This document shows positions 54,725 to 63,796 of a stretch of DNA of 64,000 nucleotides, in pieces (the stretch's first letter is position 1; each line of letters starts with the position of its first letter). The DNA comes from Gaetbulibacter sp. 4G1 (GTDB taxonomy: Bacteria; Bacteroidota; Bacteroidia; Flavobacteriales; Flavobacteriaceae): assembly GCF_002741945.1 (NCBI RefSeq), contig NZ_MDVN01000022.1, positions 744,001 through 808,000 of the forward strand. The letters are read 5' to 3'. Position numbers and translations under genes: made by a program. The notes under the pieces were generated by a model. That model saw nothing but the letters and a program-made list of their open reading frames with translations. It did not search any database and was not told the origin of the DNA.

Positions 54725-55744
54725 ATGAAAATAATAGTACCCATGGCTGGACGAGGTTCTCGCCTACGACCACATAGTTTAACCGTACCAAAACCATTAA
54801 TTCCAGTTGCAGGACAACCCATTGTTCATCGTTTAGTAAAAGATATAGCTAAGGTTTTAAAACAACCTATCGAGGAGATAGCTTTTGTTTTAGGAGACCC
54901 TGCATGGTTTGGAGAAGATGTGGTTAACAGCTTGAAAGATTTAGCACAAAGTTTAGGGGCTAAAGCTTCTATTTACCGACAAGACTTGCCTTTAGGGACG
55001 GGTCATGCTATTATGTGTGCTAAACCATCACTTTCTGGTTCTGCTGTGATTGCTTATGCCGATACATTAATTAGAGCAGAATTTGATTTAGACGATAAAG
55101 CCGATGCTGTTATTTGGACAAAACAAGTTGAAAACCCCGAGGCTTATGGTGTAGTTAAACTTAATGAAAATGAAGAGATTGTTGAGCTTGTTGAAAAACC
55201 AGAAACCTTTGTAAGTGATCAAGCCGTTATTGGTATTTATTATTTTAAAGATGTAGCCGCTTTAAAAGATAAACTACAAGAAATTTTAGACGAAAACGTA
55301 ACGAATGGTGGTGAATATCAAATTAATGATGGTATTAAGCGTATGATGGCAGATGGAAAAGTTTTTAAAACCGGCACTGTTGATGAATGGATGGACTGTG
55401 GAAATAAACCAATAACTATTGAAACGAATCAACGTATGTTAGGCTTTTTAAAAGCTGATGGTGAAGAGCAATTGGTGTCATCTTCGGTTGAATTAGAAAA
55501 TTCGAATATTATAGAACCTTGCTTTATTGGAGACAACGTAGTGCTTAAAAATACTACTGTTGGACCATTTGTTTCTATTGGAAATAATAGTGTTATAGAA
55601 AACACAACCGTTAAAAATAGCTTAATTCAAACCCATACAACTATTAAAAATGCTAATTTAGACAACGCCATGATTGGTAATCATGTAAAATATGATGGCA
55701 ATTTTACTAGCATTAGTATTGGAGATTACTCTATTTTGGAATAA
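54725..55744 (+). CDS. sugar-1-phosphate nucleotidyltransferase with left-handed beta-helix
   Basis: 339 residues. The N-terminal GT-A-like pyrophosphorylase domain shows PMAGRGSRLRPHSLTVPKP (6-24) and DLPLGTGHAI; YADTLIRAEFDLD holds the metal Asp. The C-terminus (about 250-339) has hexapeptide-like turns (FIGDNVVLKNTTVGPFVSIG). The build is that of RmlA/GlmU/ManC-type enzymes, but the specific sugar cannot be told. An acetyltransferase activity as in GlmU is not evident because the helix is short. Confidence 0.88.
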   Translation: MKIIVPMAGRGSRLRPHSLTVPKPLIPVAGQPIVHRLVKDIAKVLKQPIEEIAFVLGDPAWFGEDVVNSLKDLAQSLGAKASIYRQDLPLGTGHAIMCAKPSLSGSAVIAYADTLIRAEFDLDDKADAVIWTKQVENPEAYGVVKLNENEEIVELVEKPETFVSDQAVIGIYYFKDVAALKDKLQEILDENVTNGGEYQINDGIKRMMADGKVFKTGTVDEWMDCGNKPITIETNQRMLGFLKADGEEQLVSSSVELENSNIIEPCFIGDNVVLKNTTVGPFVSIGNNSVIENTTVKNSLIQTHTTIKNANLDNAMIGNHVKYDGNFTSISIGDYSILE

Positions 55745-55795
55745 CTTTTGAAAGCTATTTGTTATGTCAAAGCAAAGCGAGGCATTACATTATTT

Positions 55796-57157
55796 ATGAA
55801 ACAAAATTTATACATACTTATTTTCTTTTTGGGGTTATTTATCTGCCCTCAGACAAATAATGCGCAAGTAGATTTTAATAAAAAACCAGATGACGATTTA
55901 GGAAATGTTGATGATAAATTCCAAGAACTTTTTTACGAAGCATTAAAACAAAAAGGTATTGAAAATTACGATCGTTCGGTTGAAGCGCTTTTAAAATGTA
56001 TTGAAATAGACGACTCTGCGCCTGTTTTGTATTTTGAGCTAGGTAAAAATTATAATAAGCTTAAAAATTTTGGAGAAGCCGAGGATGCGCTTAAAAAAGC
56101 AATTAAAATTGAGCCTGACAACGAGTGGTTTTTAGATGAATTATATGGCTTTTACGCGCAGCAAAATGATTATGATAAGGCTATAAAAACAGTAAAGCAA
56201 CTAGTAAAATATCACCCAGATTACAAAGAAGATTTGGCATCACTTTATGTAAGAACTAAAAACTACAATGACGCCTTAAAAATTTTAGATGAATTAGATT
56301 TAGAATTTGGAATATCAGTAGCAAGAGATATTCTTCGTAATCAAATTTATGATGCTACTGGACGTAAAAAAGATCAAATTAAAAACCTAGAAGAACGCGT
56401 TGAGAATAACCCTGATAAAGAATCGAATTATTTAGCGCTCATTTTCCGCTATAGCGAAAACAACGAAAAGGAAAAAGCTTTTGAAACCGCGAAAGAGTTA
56501 CTTAAAATAAACCCTAACTCGCAAATGGTTCATCTAGCTTTATATAAGTTTTATTTAGATGATAATAATACTGAAAAGGCTATAGAATCTATGAAAATAG
56601 TTATAAAAAGTAGCCAAATAAAACCAGAAGCAAAACTTAAAGTGCTATCAGATTTTGTAAATTTTGTACGTGCTAACCCAAAGTATGAATCAGACTTAGT
56701 TGAGGTTACGGCCTTAGTTGGCGATAGTAATAATGGTAAAACTTTGGTTGAATTAGCACAGTATTATTTAAAAAAAGAGGATAAAGCTAAAGCTTTAAAG
56801 TATTACGAAGAAGCCTTAGCTTTAGAAGCTGATAATTTTCAAATTTTACGAAACGTATTATTGCTTTACGTGGATTTAAAGCAATATGATTTGGCTTCTG
56901 AAAAAAGTAATAAAGCCTTAGAAAAATACCCATCTCAACCTATATTTTACTTGATTAATGGTGTGGCTTTAAACGGATTGAATCAACCAAAAAAAGCAGT
57001 AGAAATTCTAGAGTCTGGATTGGATTATATTATCGATGACACTAAAATGGAAGGAGATTTCTATAGCCAATTAAGTAAGGCGTATGCACTATTAAACAAT
57101 ACGGCCAAGGCAAAAACGTTTAGTGATAAGGCAAAACAATTAGAAACTTCAAATTAA
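55796..57157 (+). CDS. exported TPR-repeat protein
   Basis: 453 residues. A Sec signal peptide (about 1-23, ending TNNAQ) is followed by TPR repeats across the rest, e.g. APVLYFELGKNYNKLKNFGEAEDALKK-type units near 70-100 and again near 330-400. Probably periplasmic or outer-membrane associated and acting as a scaffold. The frame extends back to TTG 55748, but only ATG 55796 gives a proper signal peptide. Ends in a one-base TAATG overlap with the DUF4292 gene. Confidence 0.85.
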   Translation: MKQNLYILIFFLGLFICPQTNNAQVDFNKKPDDDLGNVDDKFQELFYEALKQKGIENYDRSVEALLKCIEIDDSAPVLYFELGKNYNKLKNFGEAEDALKKAIKIEPDNEWFLDELYGFYAQQNDYDKAIKTVKQLVKYHPDYKEDLASLYVRTKNYNDALKILDELDLEFGISVARDILRNQIYDATGRKKDQIKNLEERVENNPDKESNYLALIFRYSENNEKEKAFETAKELLKINPNSQMVHLALYKFYLDDNNTEKAIESMKIVIKSSQIKPEAKLKVLSDFVNFVRANPKYESDLVEVTALVGDSNNGKTLVELAQYYLKKEDKAKALKYYEEALALEADNFQILRNVLLLYVDLKQYDLASEKSNKALEKYPSQPIFYLINGVALNGLNQPKKAVEILESGLDYIIDDTKMEGDFYSQLSKAYALLNNTAKAKTFSDKAKQLETSN

Positions 57158-57924
57158 TGAATAGATTTTCTTATATCACTTTTACGCTTGTTGCAATGTT
57201 AGCATTTAGTTGTAAATCAAGTAAAACAATAAGTGCTGGTGAAGCTAACTATAACTTATCAACAAGGCAATTAATAAAGGAAAACGCAAAGCAAACAGCA
57301 AGTTTTAAAACGCTGCAAGCAAAACTTAAAATAACCTATTTTCAAAACGAAAAAGAACAAACTCATTCGGTTTCATTTCGAGCAAAGAAAGATGAAATTT
57401 TATGGATTAGTGCAACTTTTTCTGTTATAAGAGCTAAGGTAACACCAGAAAAAGTTAGCTTTTACAATAAGTTGGACAACATTTATTTTGAAGGAGATTA
57501 CAAGTATTTAAGCGAATTGTTAGGCACAGAATTAGATTTTCAAAAAGTCCAAAACTTACTATTTGGAGAAACGTTATTTAATTTAAAAGATGATGCTTAT
57601 AAATCTAGTGTTGATAATAATGTTTATGTGCTTCAACCTAAAAAACAACACGATTTATTCGAGATTTTCTTCTTACTAGACCCTTCGCATTTTAAAGTAA
57701 AATCGCAGCAAATTTCTCAACCAAAAGAATTTAGGCATTTGCAAATAGATTATTTAACATATCAAGAAGTAAATAGTCAGACTTTGCCACAGCATATAAA
57801 AATTAATGCAGTTGAAACCAATAAAGAAACTATAATAAAATTAGAATTTAAAAATGTATCGTTAAACGAAGAGTTACGTTTTCCGTTTAAAATACCATCT
57901 GGTTTTAAAGAAATTAAATTATAA
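57157..57924 (+). CDS. DUF4292 family lipoprotein
   Basis: 255-residue lipoprotein, lipobox LAFSC with Cys19. The mature part is predicted as a single large beta-sheet domain (FKTLQAKLKITYF, THSVSFRAKKDEILWISA and later LRHLQIDYLTYQE-like strands), a layout reminiscent of LolA/LolB-type lipoprotein carriers. That resemblance is an inference by pattern only. The neighbours, a TPR protein and an EnvC-like protein, place it in an envelope-biogenesis group. Confidence 0.86.
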   Translation: MNRFSYITFTLVAMLAFSCKSSKTISAGEANYNLSTRQLIKENAKQTASFKTLQAKLKITYFQNEKEQTHSVSFRAKKDEILWISATFSVIRAKVTPEKVSFYNKLDNIYFEGDYKYLSELLGTELDFQKVQNLLFGETLFNLKDDAYKSSVDNNVYVLQPKKQHDLFEIFFLLDPSHFKVKSQQISQPKEFRHLQIDYLTYQEVNSQTLPQHIKINAVETNKETIIKLEFKNVSLNEELRFPFKIPSGFKEIKL

Positions 57925-57926
57925 CA

Positions 57927-59153
57927 TTGAATAAAATAAACGTACATAAATATTCAATATTACTCTTTGTTTGCTTGTTTTGTGCTCTAGGTTTTTCTCA
58001 AAACAACAAACAAAAAGAACTAGAAACGCGCCGTCAAGAATTGCGACGCGAAATTCGAAAAATTAACGAATTACGTTTAGAAAACAAGTCAAAAGAAAAG
58101 TCGCAATTATCTCTAATAGAAGATTTTAATTATAAGATTAATGTATTAAATAATTTAATTAAAGTTACTAATCAGCAAGCAAATTTAATTACTAGAGAAA
58201 TTAATTCGAACCAAAAGAAGATAAGTAAACTTAGAGATGAATTAAAACAATTAAAAGAGGATTATGCAGCAATGATTGTAAAATCTTATAAAAGCAAAAA
58301 CCAACAGAGTAGGATTATGTTTTTATTGTCTTCAAACGATTTTAAACAAGCTTATAAACGATTACAATACATAAAACAATATAGTGACCACCAAAAACTT
58401 CAAGGTGAAACTATTAAAGCTAAAACTACAGAATTACAGGACATCAACACCAATTTATTAAAGCAAAAAGAAGATAAGCAAAAGTTAATTGCTGAGAATA
58501 AAGTCACTCAAAAATCACTAGAAAGAGAGCGAAAACAGCATGAGGTTTTAATGAAATCTATTAAAAGGAACATTAACCTTTATACATCTCAAATTAATAA
58601 AAGGCAGCGTGAAGCTAATAGGATTGATGCAGAAATTGACAAAATTATAAAAGCTGCAATTGCTAAATCAAATAAAAAGGCAGGAAAATCTTCAAGTTCA
58701 AAAACATTTGCGTTAACTCCAGCTGGTAGAGCTTTAGCAAAAGATTTTGAATCGAACCGAGGGAAATTAGATTGGCCAGTTGAAAAGGGTATTGTAAAAA
58801 TGCGCTACGGAACTCAACCACACCCAATCAATAGATCATTAACTATTAAAAGTAATGGTGTAAGGATTGCAACTGAAAAGAAAGCCAAAGCTAGAGCGGT
58901 TTTTAATGGAGAAGTTACTGCGGTTATTAAAATAAGAAATGCTAATACGGTTGTTATGGTACAGCATGGAAACTATTTTACAGCTTATAAAAACTTAGAT
59001 AAAGTTTTTGTAAAAAAAGGAGATAAAGTAAAAACCAAGCAGCAAATAGGAGAAGTATTTACTAACCCTTCTAATGGAGAAACCATTTTAAGCTTTAGTA
59101 TCTTTAAAGAGAGTAGTACTCAAAATCCAGCATCTTGGATTTACAAAATGTAG
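57927..59153 (+). CDS. EnvC-like murein hydrolase activator (degenerate M23)
   Basis: 408 residues: signal peptide (about 1-24, ending GFSQ), a long coiled coil (about 30-245, with many Glu, Lys and Gln), and a C-terminal LytM-fold domain (about 280-405). The zinc ligands are missing: the HxxxD position reads VRIAT, and the HLHFEL position reads ILSFSIF. EnvC/NlpD-type factors use such inactive LytM domains to switch on amidases at division. It starts at TTG two bases after the DUF4292 stop. Confidence 0.9.
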   Translation: MNKINVHKYSILLFVCLFCALGFSQNNKQKELETRRQELRREIRKINELRLENKSKEKSQLSLIEDFNYKINVLNNLIKVTNQQANLITREINSNQKKISKLRDELKQLKEDYAAMIVKSYKSKNQQSRIMFLLSSNDFKQAYKRLQYIKQYSDHQKLQGETIKAKTTELQDINTNLLKQKEDKQKLIAENKVTQKSLERERKQHEVLMKSIKRNINLYTSQINKRQREANRIDAEIDKIIKAAIAKSNKKAGKSSSSKTFALTPAGRALAKDFESNRGKLDWPVEKGIVKMRYGTQPHPINRSLTIKSNGVRIATEKKAKARAVFNGEVTAVIKIRNANTVVMVQHGNYFTAYKNLDKVFVKKGDKVKTKQQIGEVFTNPSNGETILSFSIFKESSTQNPASWIYKM

Positions 59154-59185
59154 CATTTACTTGGGTTAAAGCACAGTGGTTTACT

Positions 59186-59220
59186 GTCATTATAAGGAGT
59201 TAGAAACGTAACAAACTCAT
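59186..59220 (+). repeat. degenerate GTCATT-type intergenic repeat
   Basis: GTCATTATAAGGAGTTAGAA followed by ACGTAACAAACTCAT looks like one decayed arm of the GTCATT..AGGAG..GAAAC repeats found between flavobacterial genes. No matching arm is clear in the remaining 57 bases before the next gene. Confidence 0.35.
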
Positions 59221-59277
59221 ATAAAAGAAACAATAAACAGACTCTTACGCTTCGCTCTGAATGATATTTAACTTAAT

Positions 59278-59490
59278 TTAAACTCTTACAATTATATACC
59301 CCTTATTAGTTTTTCTGTAATGATTGCCATTCCAAAAATAGTAACGCTTTCCTTTAACCTTTACAATTTTGTAGCGCTTAGGTGTTGACTTAATAATAGT
59401 AACATTTGCAGGTCTTGCTTCTACATAAGTTGCACAAGACGTGCTAGATAGTATAAATAAAACGGAAAATAAAATAACAATAGTTCTCAT
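59278..59490 (-). CDS. small lipoprotein with basic beta-rich tail
   Basis: 70 residues. Signal peptide with lipobox STSC at Cys19 (FILSSTSCAT). The mature part is only about 50 residues, positively charged and rich in Tyr and Lys (YKIVKVKGKRYYFWNGNHYRKTNKG). The KGKRYYFWNGNHYRK segment resembles short surface beta domains of unknown function. Just upstream of the start, AGCAATA and TATTGCT form an inverted repeat with a 14-base loop. I do not know a function. Confidence 0.7.
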   Translation of the reverse strand: MRTIVILFSVLFILSSTSCATYVEARPANVTIIKSTPKRYKIVKVKGKRYYFWNGNHYRKTNKGYIIVRV

Positions 59491-59549
59491 AGCAATATAG
59501 ATTTTGGGTTTTATTGCTAATAGGACTTGTTAAAAATTAAAAGGTTTAA

Positions 59550-60059
59550 TTACTCAAACAAAGCCTTAAGTTCTGTAGCTTTATCAGGTGAAATTTTACC
59601 AGCCAATAATAAACTTAATTGTTTACGACGTAAAGCAGCATCAAAACGCTCTTTTTCTAAATTGGTTTGTGGATGGACTTCTGGAACAGAAACAGGTCTA
59701 CCGGTGTCGTCTACAGCTACAAATGTGTAAATAGCTTCGTTAGCTTTAGTTTTTTCACCAGACTCTCTATCTTCAATCCATACATCAATAAACACTTCCA
59801 TTGAGGTTTTAAAGGCACGAGATACTTTAGCCTCAACGGTAACCACACTACCCAAAGGTACTGCTTTATTAAATGCAACATGGTTAACTGATGCTGTTAC
59901 CACAATACGTCTACTATGTCGTCTTGCAGCAATACTAGCGGCACGATCCATTCGTGCAAGTAATTCGCCACCAAATAAATTGTTTAAAGGATTGGTTTCA
60001 CCAGGTAAAACCATATCGGTAAGTGTTGTTTTAGATTGCTCAGGTGTTTTTGCTTGCAT
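59550..60059 (-). CDS. acyl-CoA thioesterase (hotdog fold)
   Basis: 169 residues. A single hotdog domain shows VLPGETNPLNNLFGGELLARMD with the catalytic-region Asn, Gly and Asp, HSRRIVVTASVNHVAF, then EKTKANEAIYTFVAVDDTGRP. This is the broad acyl-CoA hydrolase (YciA/BFIT-like) group; the acyl chain preference is unknown. The GTG at 60062 is immediately before ATG 60059 and cannot be excluded as start. A TACCTTTG promoter box lies 22 bases upstream. Confidence 0.9.
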   Translation of the reverse strand: MQAKTPEQSKTTLTDMVLPGETNPLNNLFGGELLARMDRAASIAARRHSRRIVVTASVNHVAFNKAVPLGSVVTVEAKVSRAFKTSMEVFIDVWIEDRESGEKTKANEAIYTFVAVDDTGRPVSVPEVHPQTNLEKERFDAALRRKQLSLLLAGKISPDKATELKALFE

Positions 60060-60081
60060 CACTTGTGTTTTAATGATGTTG

Positions 60082-60089
60082 CAAAGGTA
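60082..60089 (-). promoter_or_regulatory. TAnnTTTG -7 box for the thioesterase gene
   Basis: Minus strand reads TACCTTTG, an exact match, 22 bases before the start codon. The -33 TTTG at 19 bases is not present. Confidence 0.5.
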
Positions 60090-60140
60090 CTATGCTTTTA
60101 AGTATTAATGAAGTAAAAAAGGTGTGAATTATGTTAGAAA

Positions 60141-61076
60141 CTAATCAAGCTTTTTAACTAACAACCAAGCATCTTTATTGTGTGTTTTTCTAATTTCACG
60201 AATAGCTTTAAGTGCATCTTTTCCATTTTCATAGCTTGCATATACAACCTCGTGTAAACCGTATTTGTTTACACCAATTTTTCTAGCGCTAAAACCTTCT
60301 TTTTTTAGCTGAGTTATTATTTTATCACAATTTTCTTCAACTCTAAAAGCGCCTGCTACTATATGGTAATTACCAGTTTGTTTAGTAACACTTAGCGTAA
60401 TTGCAGGAAGAGAACTTAAACTAAAAGTGGCTTGCTGTATTTTTGTGTCTAGTTGTTTTGCGGCTTCTTCTTGAGCTAATTGATTATGTGTTTCAATTTG
60501 ATTAACATAAAACTTTGAAGCAGTAAAACCTCCAAGGGTTAAGGCTATTAAAGCCACAGCTGCATATTTTAAGTAAGGTTTAGCTTTACGCTTTTCAGAT
60601 GTAATGGTAAGCGGAATAACCTTTTCAATTTGTTCAACGTCTTCTTTATAAACTTCGCGAGTTACAGAAGGTGATACAAATTGGGATAAACCAAAAGAAT
60701 CGGTTAAATAATTAAGGCTATAAGTGGGTTCAAACAAAATTTTACCTTCGTTATTAAAAACCACTTCACCAATATTTTTAAAGGTAAGTGTTTCACCTTG
60801 CGTTAAGTACGATTTAAGTATTTTAACGCGTTTAGCAATTTTTTTAATAGCTACTTCAAAAGGGATTTTTTCTACATCAGCAATATAATGCGCTAATAGC
60901 CCATCATTTTGTTGAATTTGCTCGTTAAACGATACTGCTTTTTTAGGCGGGTAAAAAGCATTTGTAGAGTCGTTAATGGTAGCTGATACGCGCTGCGTTA
61001 AAAAAGATCCAAATTCAGGAATAGTAACACATTCATATCTATATAATAAATCGCTTATGTAAGTTTCTAATTGCAT
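60141..61076 (-). CDS. HU-CCDC81-like and SPOR domain membrane protein
   Basis: 311 residues. An N-terminal HU/IHF-like CCDC81 domain (about 1-115, MQLETYISDLLYRYECVTIPEFGSF) is followed by one membrane helix (about 170-188, YAAVALIALTLGGFTA), a short helical linker, and a C-terminal SPOR domain (about 235-308, YHIVAGAFRVEENCDKIITQL), which in other proteins binds denuded peptidoglycan. Cytoplasmic HU-like and periplasmic SPOR parts suggest a link between chromosome or cytoplasm and the division site. Confidence 0.88.
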   Translation of the reverse strand: MQLETYISDLLYRYECVTIPEFGSFLTQRVSATINDSTNAFYPPKKAVSFNEQIQQNDGLLAHYIADVEKIPFEVAIKKIAKRVKILKSYLTQGETLTFKNIGEVVFNNEGKILFEPTYSLNYLTDSFGLSQFVSPSVTREVYKEDVEQIEKVIPLTITSEKRKAKPYLKYAAVALIALTLGGFTASKFYVNQIETHNQLAQEEAAKQLDTKIQQATFSLSSLPAITLSVTKQTGNYHIVAGAFRVEENCDKIITQLKKEGFSARKIGVNKYGLHEVVYASYENGKDALKAIREIRKTHNKDAWLLVKKLD

Positions 61077-61081
61077 AAAAA

Positions 61082-61089
61082 CAAAGTTA
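61082..61089 (-). promoter_or_regulatory. TAnnTTTG -7 box for HU-SPOR gene
   Basis: Minus strand reads TAACTTTG, ending five bases before the start codon at 61076. If active, the transcript would be nearly leaderless. Confidence 0.4.
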
Positions 61090-61261
61090 AAAAATTAAGC
61101 TAGCAGATAAAATTTCAGCTTAAAAATTTATTAACAATGGCAAATCTTCCTATAAAATCAATGTTGAAGCTGAAAGAAACTTATTAGTTTTTGTGGCTAA
61201 TACCAAAATTTTAATCCTTAATTATTGAGTAAAAATGCTTTTATTGTAGCTTTAAAACCAA

Positions 61262-62374
61262 ATGCTTAGAATGACAGAAAATGATTTGCTTTACACTTTA
61301 GCTTTACAACATGTACCTAATATTGGAGATATTACTGCTAAAAAACTTATTGCACATTGTGGTTCTGCGGAAGCTGTATTAAAAGAAAAAAAGCAAAATC
61401 TGTTAAAAATTGACGGAATAGGTCATGTGATTTTAAGCGACTTATTTGAAGTTTACCACTTAAAAGAAGCAGAAAAGGAGATAAGGTTTATAAAAGAAAA
61501 TAAACTCAAGGCTTTCTATTTTAAAGATGAAAGTTACCCTGAAAAGCTAAAACATTGCATTGACGGACCTATTTTGCTTTTCCAATCTGGACATATTAAT
61601 TTAAACCAACAACATATTATTAGCATTGTTGGGGCAAGAAAAATTACTACTAGCGGTGTCACTTTTTGTGAAAAACTGATTGAAGCGCTTGTACCTTATA
61701 ACCCAATTATAGTTTCTGGTTTTGCATACGGTACAGATATTACAGCACATAAAGCAGCGTTAAAACATAACTTGCAAACCATTGGCTGTTTAGCACATGG
61801 TATGCATACCATTTACCCTAAAGTACATAAAAGGTATATGGCTGATATTGAAAAAAACGGTGGGTTTTATACTGATTTTTGGAGCAGTGATACTTTTAAT
61901 AAAAACAATTTTTTAAAACGAAATAGAATTATTGCAGGTATAAGCAACGCTACCATTGTTATTGAATCTGCTGAGAAGGGTGGAAGCTTAGTAACTGCTG
62001 ATATTGCTAATTCATACAATCGTGATGTGTTTGCAGTTCCTGGACGCACTACAGATTCACAAAGTGTGGGTTGTAACAATTTAATAAAGCATCAAAAAGC
62101 ACATATGCTTTCTAACCCTTTGGACGTGCCTTATATTTTAAACTGGCAATTAGGAGAAAATGAAAAGCTTGCAATACAGAAACAACTATTTGTTGAGTTA
62201 AGTGATAACGAAAAAACGATTTACAGCTACCTAAAAGCAAATGATAAACAACAATTAGATGTTATTGCTATTAATTGCAACATGCCTATTTTTAAAGTAG
62301 CCAGTATTTTGTTGACTATGGAATTAAAAAGTGTTATTAGACCGTTACCGGGAAAATTGTTTGAGGTTGTTTAA
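61262..62374 (+). CDS. dprA: DNA-processing protein DprA
   Basis: Loads RecA on incoming single strands in transformation. The 370 residues include a helix-hairpin-helix-like N-terminus (PNIGDITAKKLI), a Rossmann core with SIVGARKITTSG, SGFAYGTDITAHKAAL, EKGGSLVTADIAN and VFAVPGR, and a C-terminal winged-helix region (about 300-370). An internal ATG at 61271 (MTENDLLY) is an equally good start. It converges with trpS. Confidence 0.95.
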   Translation: MLRMTENDLLYTLALQHVPNIGDITAKKLIAHCGSAEAVLKEKKQNLLKIDGIGHVILSDLFEVYHLKEAEKEIRFIKENKLKAFYFKDESYPEKLKHCIDGPILLFQSGHINLNQQHIISIVGARKITTSGVTFCEKLIEALVPYNPIIVSGFAYGTDITAHKAALKHNLQTIGCLAHGMHTIYPKVHKRYMADIEKNGGFYTDFWSSDTFNKNNFLKRNRIIAGISNATIVIESAEKGGSLVTADIANSYNRDVFAVPGRTTDSQSVGCNNLIKHQKAHMLSNPLDVPYILNWQLGENEKLAIQKQLFVELSDNEKTIYSYLKANDKQQLDVIAINCNMPIFKVASILLTMELKSVIRPLPGKLFEVV

Positions 62375-62398
62375 AATGTTTGTCTTCGCATGAACTTG

Positions 62399-63367
62399 TT
62401 AATACCCAGCCTTTTCCCTAACTCTATTTAAAACATTATCAGCAACTAACTTTGCTTTTGAAGCACCAACTGCTAAAGCGGCATCAATTTCGTTGAGGTT
62501 ATTCATATAATAATTATAACGCTCGCGTTGGGGAGCATATTTTTCAACAATTAATTCAAATAAAGCCTGTTTAGCATGCCCATAGCCATAGCCACCGTTT
62601 TCATAATTAGCTTTCATAGTAGTTATTTGTTCATCAGAAGCTAATAAATTATAAATAGCAAAACAGTTACACGTGCTCCAATCCTTTGGCTCTTCAAGTG
62701 GTGTACTATCGGTTTGGATGGTCATAATTTGTTTTCGTAGCTTTTTATCATCCAAAAATATATTGATGATGTTATTTCTACTTTTGCTCATTTTTTCACC
62801 ATCGGTACCAGGAATAAGCATGGTGTTTTCTTGTATTTTTCCTTCAGGTAATACAAATGTTTCTCCCATTTTAGCATGAAAACGAGAAGCTACATCCCGT
62901 GTCATTTCAATATGCTGTAATTGGTCTTTCCCTACAGGAATAATATTGGCATCGTACAATAAAATATCTGCAGCCATTAGCATAGGGTAAGTAAATAATC
63001 CAGAATTTACATCTTCTAGTCTATCAGCTTTGTCTTTAAAACTATGTGCTAATGTTAAACGTTGGTATGGAAAAAAACAACTTAAATACCAGGATAGCTC
63101 GGTTACTTGTGGCACATCGCTTTGTCTGTAAAACACTGTTTTTTCAATGTCCAAATTAAAAGCTAACCAGGTTGCGGCAGTAGAATATGTGTTAGCTCGT
63201 AATGTTTCAGCATCTTTAATCTGTGTTAATGTGTGCAGATTTGCAATAAACAAAAACGAATCGTTTTCTGGGTTATTAGCCATTTCTATTGCAGGAATAA
63301 TGGCGCCTAAAATGTTTCCTAAGTGCGGTGTTCCTGTGCTTTGTATGCCTGTAAGTATTCTTGCCAT
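62399..63367 (-). CDS. trpS: tryptophanyl-tRNA synthetase
   Basis: Class I aminoacyl-tRNA synthetase, 322 residues. The HIGH-like motif is TGTPHLGN at 11-18 and the KMSKS loop is GEKMSKSRNN near 190-200; LLYDANIIPVGKDQLQHIEM is the tryptophan-binding segment. The GxDQxxH pattern fits TrpRS rather than TyrRS. An exact inverted repeat CCTGTA-AA-TACAGG (63375-63388) lies just upstream of the start codon. Confidence 0.96.
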   Translation of the reverse strand: MARILTGIQSTGTPHLGNILGAIIPAIEMANNPENDSFLFIANLHTLTQIKDAETLRANTYSTAATWLAFNLDIEKTVFYRQSDVPQVTELSWYLSCFFPYQRLTLAHSFKDKADRLEDVNSGLFTYPMLMAADILLYDANIIPVGKDQLQHIEMTRDVASRFHAKMGETFVLPEGKIQENTMLIPGTDGEKMSKSRNNIINIFLDDKKLRKQIMTIQTDSTPLEEPKDWSTCNCFAIYNLLASDEQITTMKANYENGGYGYGHAKQALFELIVEKYAPQRERYNYYMNNLNEIDAALAVGASKAKLVADNVLNRVREKAGY

Positions 63368-63374
63368 AATATGC

Positions 63375-63388
63375 CCTGTAAATACAGG
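63375..63388. promoter_or_regulatory. perfect inverted repeat in trpS leader
   Basis: CCTGTA and TACAGG flank AA and lie seven bases before the trpS start codon. The short spacing suits a dimeric protein site rather than an RNA hairpin. No cognate regulator is known to me. Confidence 0.3.
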
Positions 63389-63436
63389 AGTTTATTTTAA
63401 TTAAATAACATCGCGAAAATACGTATTTGTTAGGCA

Positions 63437-63463
63437 ATAAAAAAAGTGGCAAAGGCCACTTTT
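63437..63463 (-). terminator. intrinsic terminator for the GlsB-like gene
   Basis: AAAGTGGC and GCCACTTT flank the loop AAAG (stem 63443-63462). On the minus strand the stem is followed by a run of T, so it terminates transcripts from the gene at 63729-63487. Confidence 0.85.
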
Positions 63464-63486
63464 AGTATATTAAGTTAGGGTTTTTC

Positions 63487-63729
63487 TTATTTTTTAAATA
63501 AGCCAGCAACAAATAGAATAACAGACGCACCAATGGCTCCTGTTAAAATATCTCCAACAACACCATCCATTAAAGAAATGTTTAGTTGTCCAAACAGCCA
63601 ATTACCAACAATACCTCCAACAATACCAATAATAATGTTGAGAAGTAGTCCAAATCCGCCACCTTTCATCAATTTGCCAGCTAACCAGCCAGCAACGGCT
63701 CCAATTAAAAGAGAATACAGTAAACCCAT
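63487..63729 (-). CDS. GlsB/YeaQ/YmgE family stress-response membrane protein
   Basis: 80 residues, glycine-rich, with two to three membrane helices: SLLIGAVAGWLAGKLMKGGG at the start, IIIGIVGGIVGNWLFGQL in the middle, and GAIGASVILFVAGLF at the end. The GWLAGxxxxG and GxxGGxxGxW repeats define this transglycosylase-associated family of unknown biochemistry. A single-gene unit with its own terminator. Confidence 0.93.
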   Translation of the reverse strand: MGLLYSLLIGAVAGWLAGKLMKGGGFGLLLNIIIGIVGGIVGNWLFGQLNISLMDGVVGDILTGAIGASVILFVAGLFKK

Positions 63730-63782
63730 AATTTTAGTTGTTTTAAAGTTAATATGTTCTAAATATAATCAATTTATAATAG

Positions 63783-63790
63783 TATTTTTG
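63783..63790 (+). promoter_or_regulatory. TAnnTTTG -7 box upstream of acyltransferase gene
   Basis: TATTTTTG ends six bases before the ATG at 63797, so initiation here would give an almost leaderless transcript. No TTTG at the expected -33 position. Confidence 0.4.
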
Positions 63791-63796
63791 ATACTT

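Noticed and set aside
59239-59270. Second arm of the repeat at 59186
   Set aside because: CTTACGCTTCGCTCTGAATGA resembles other repeat edges, but complementarity to 59186-59220 is too weak to support a pair.
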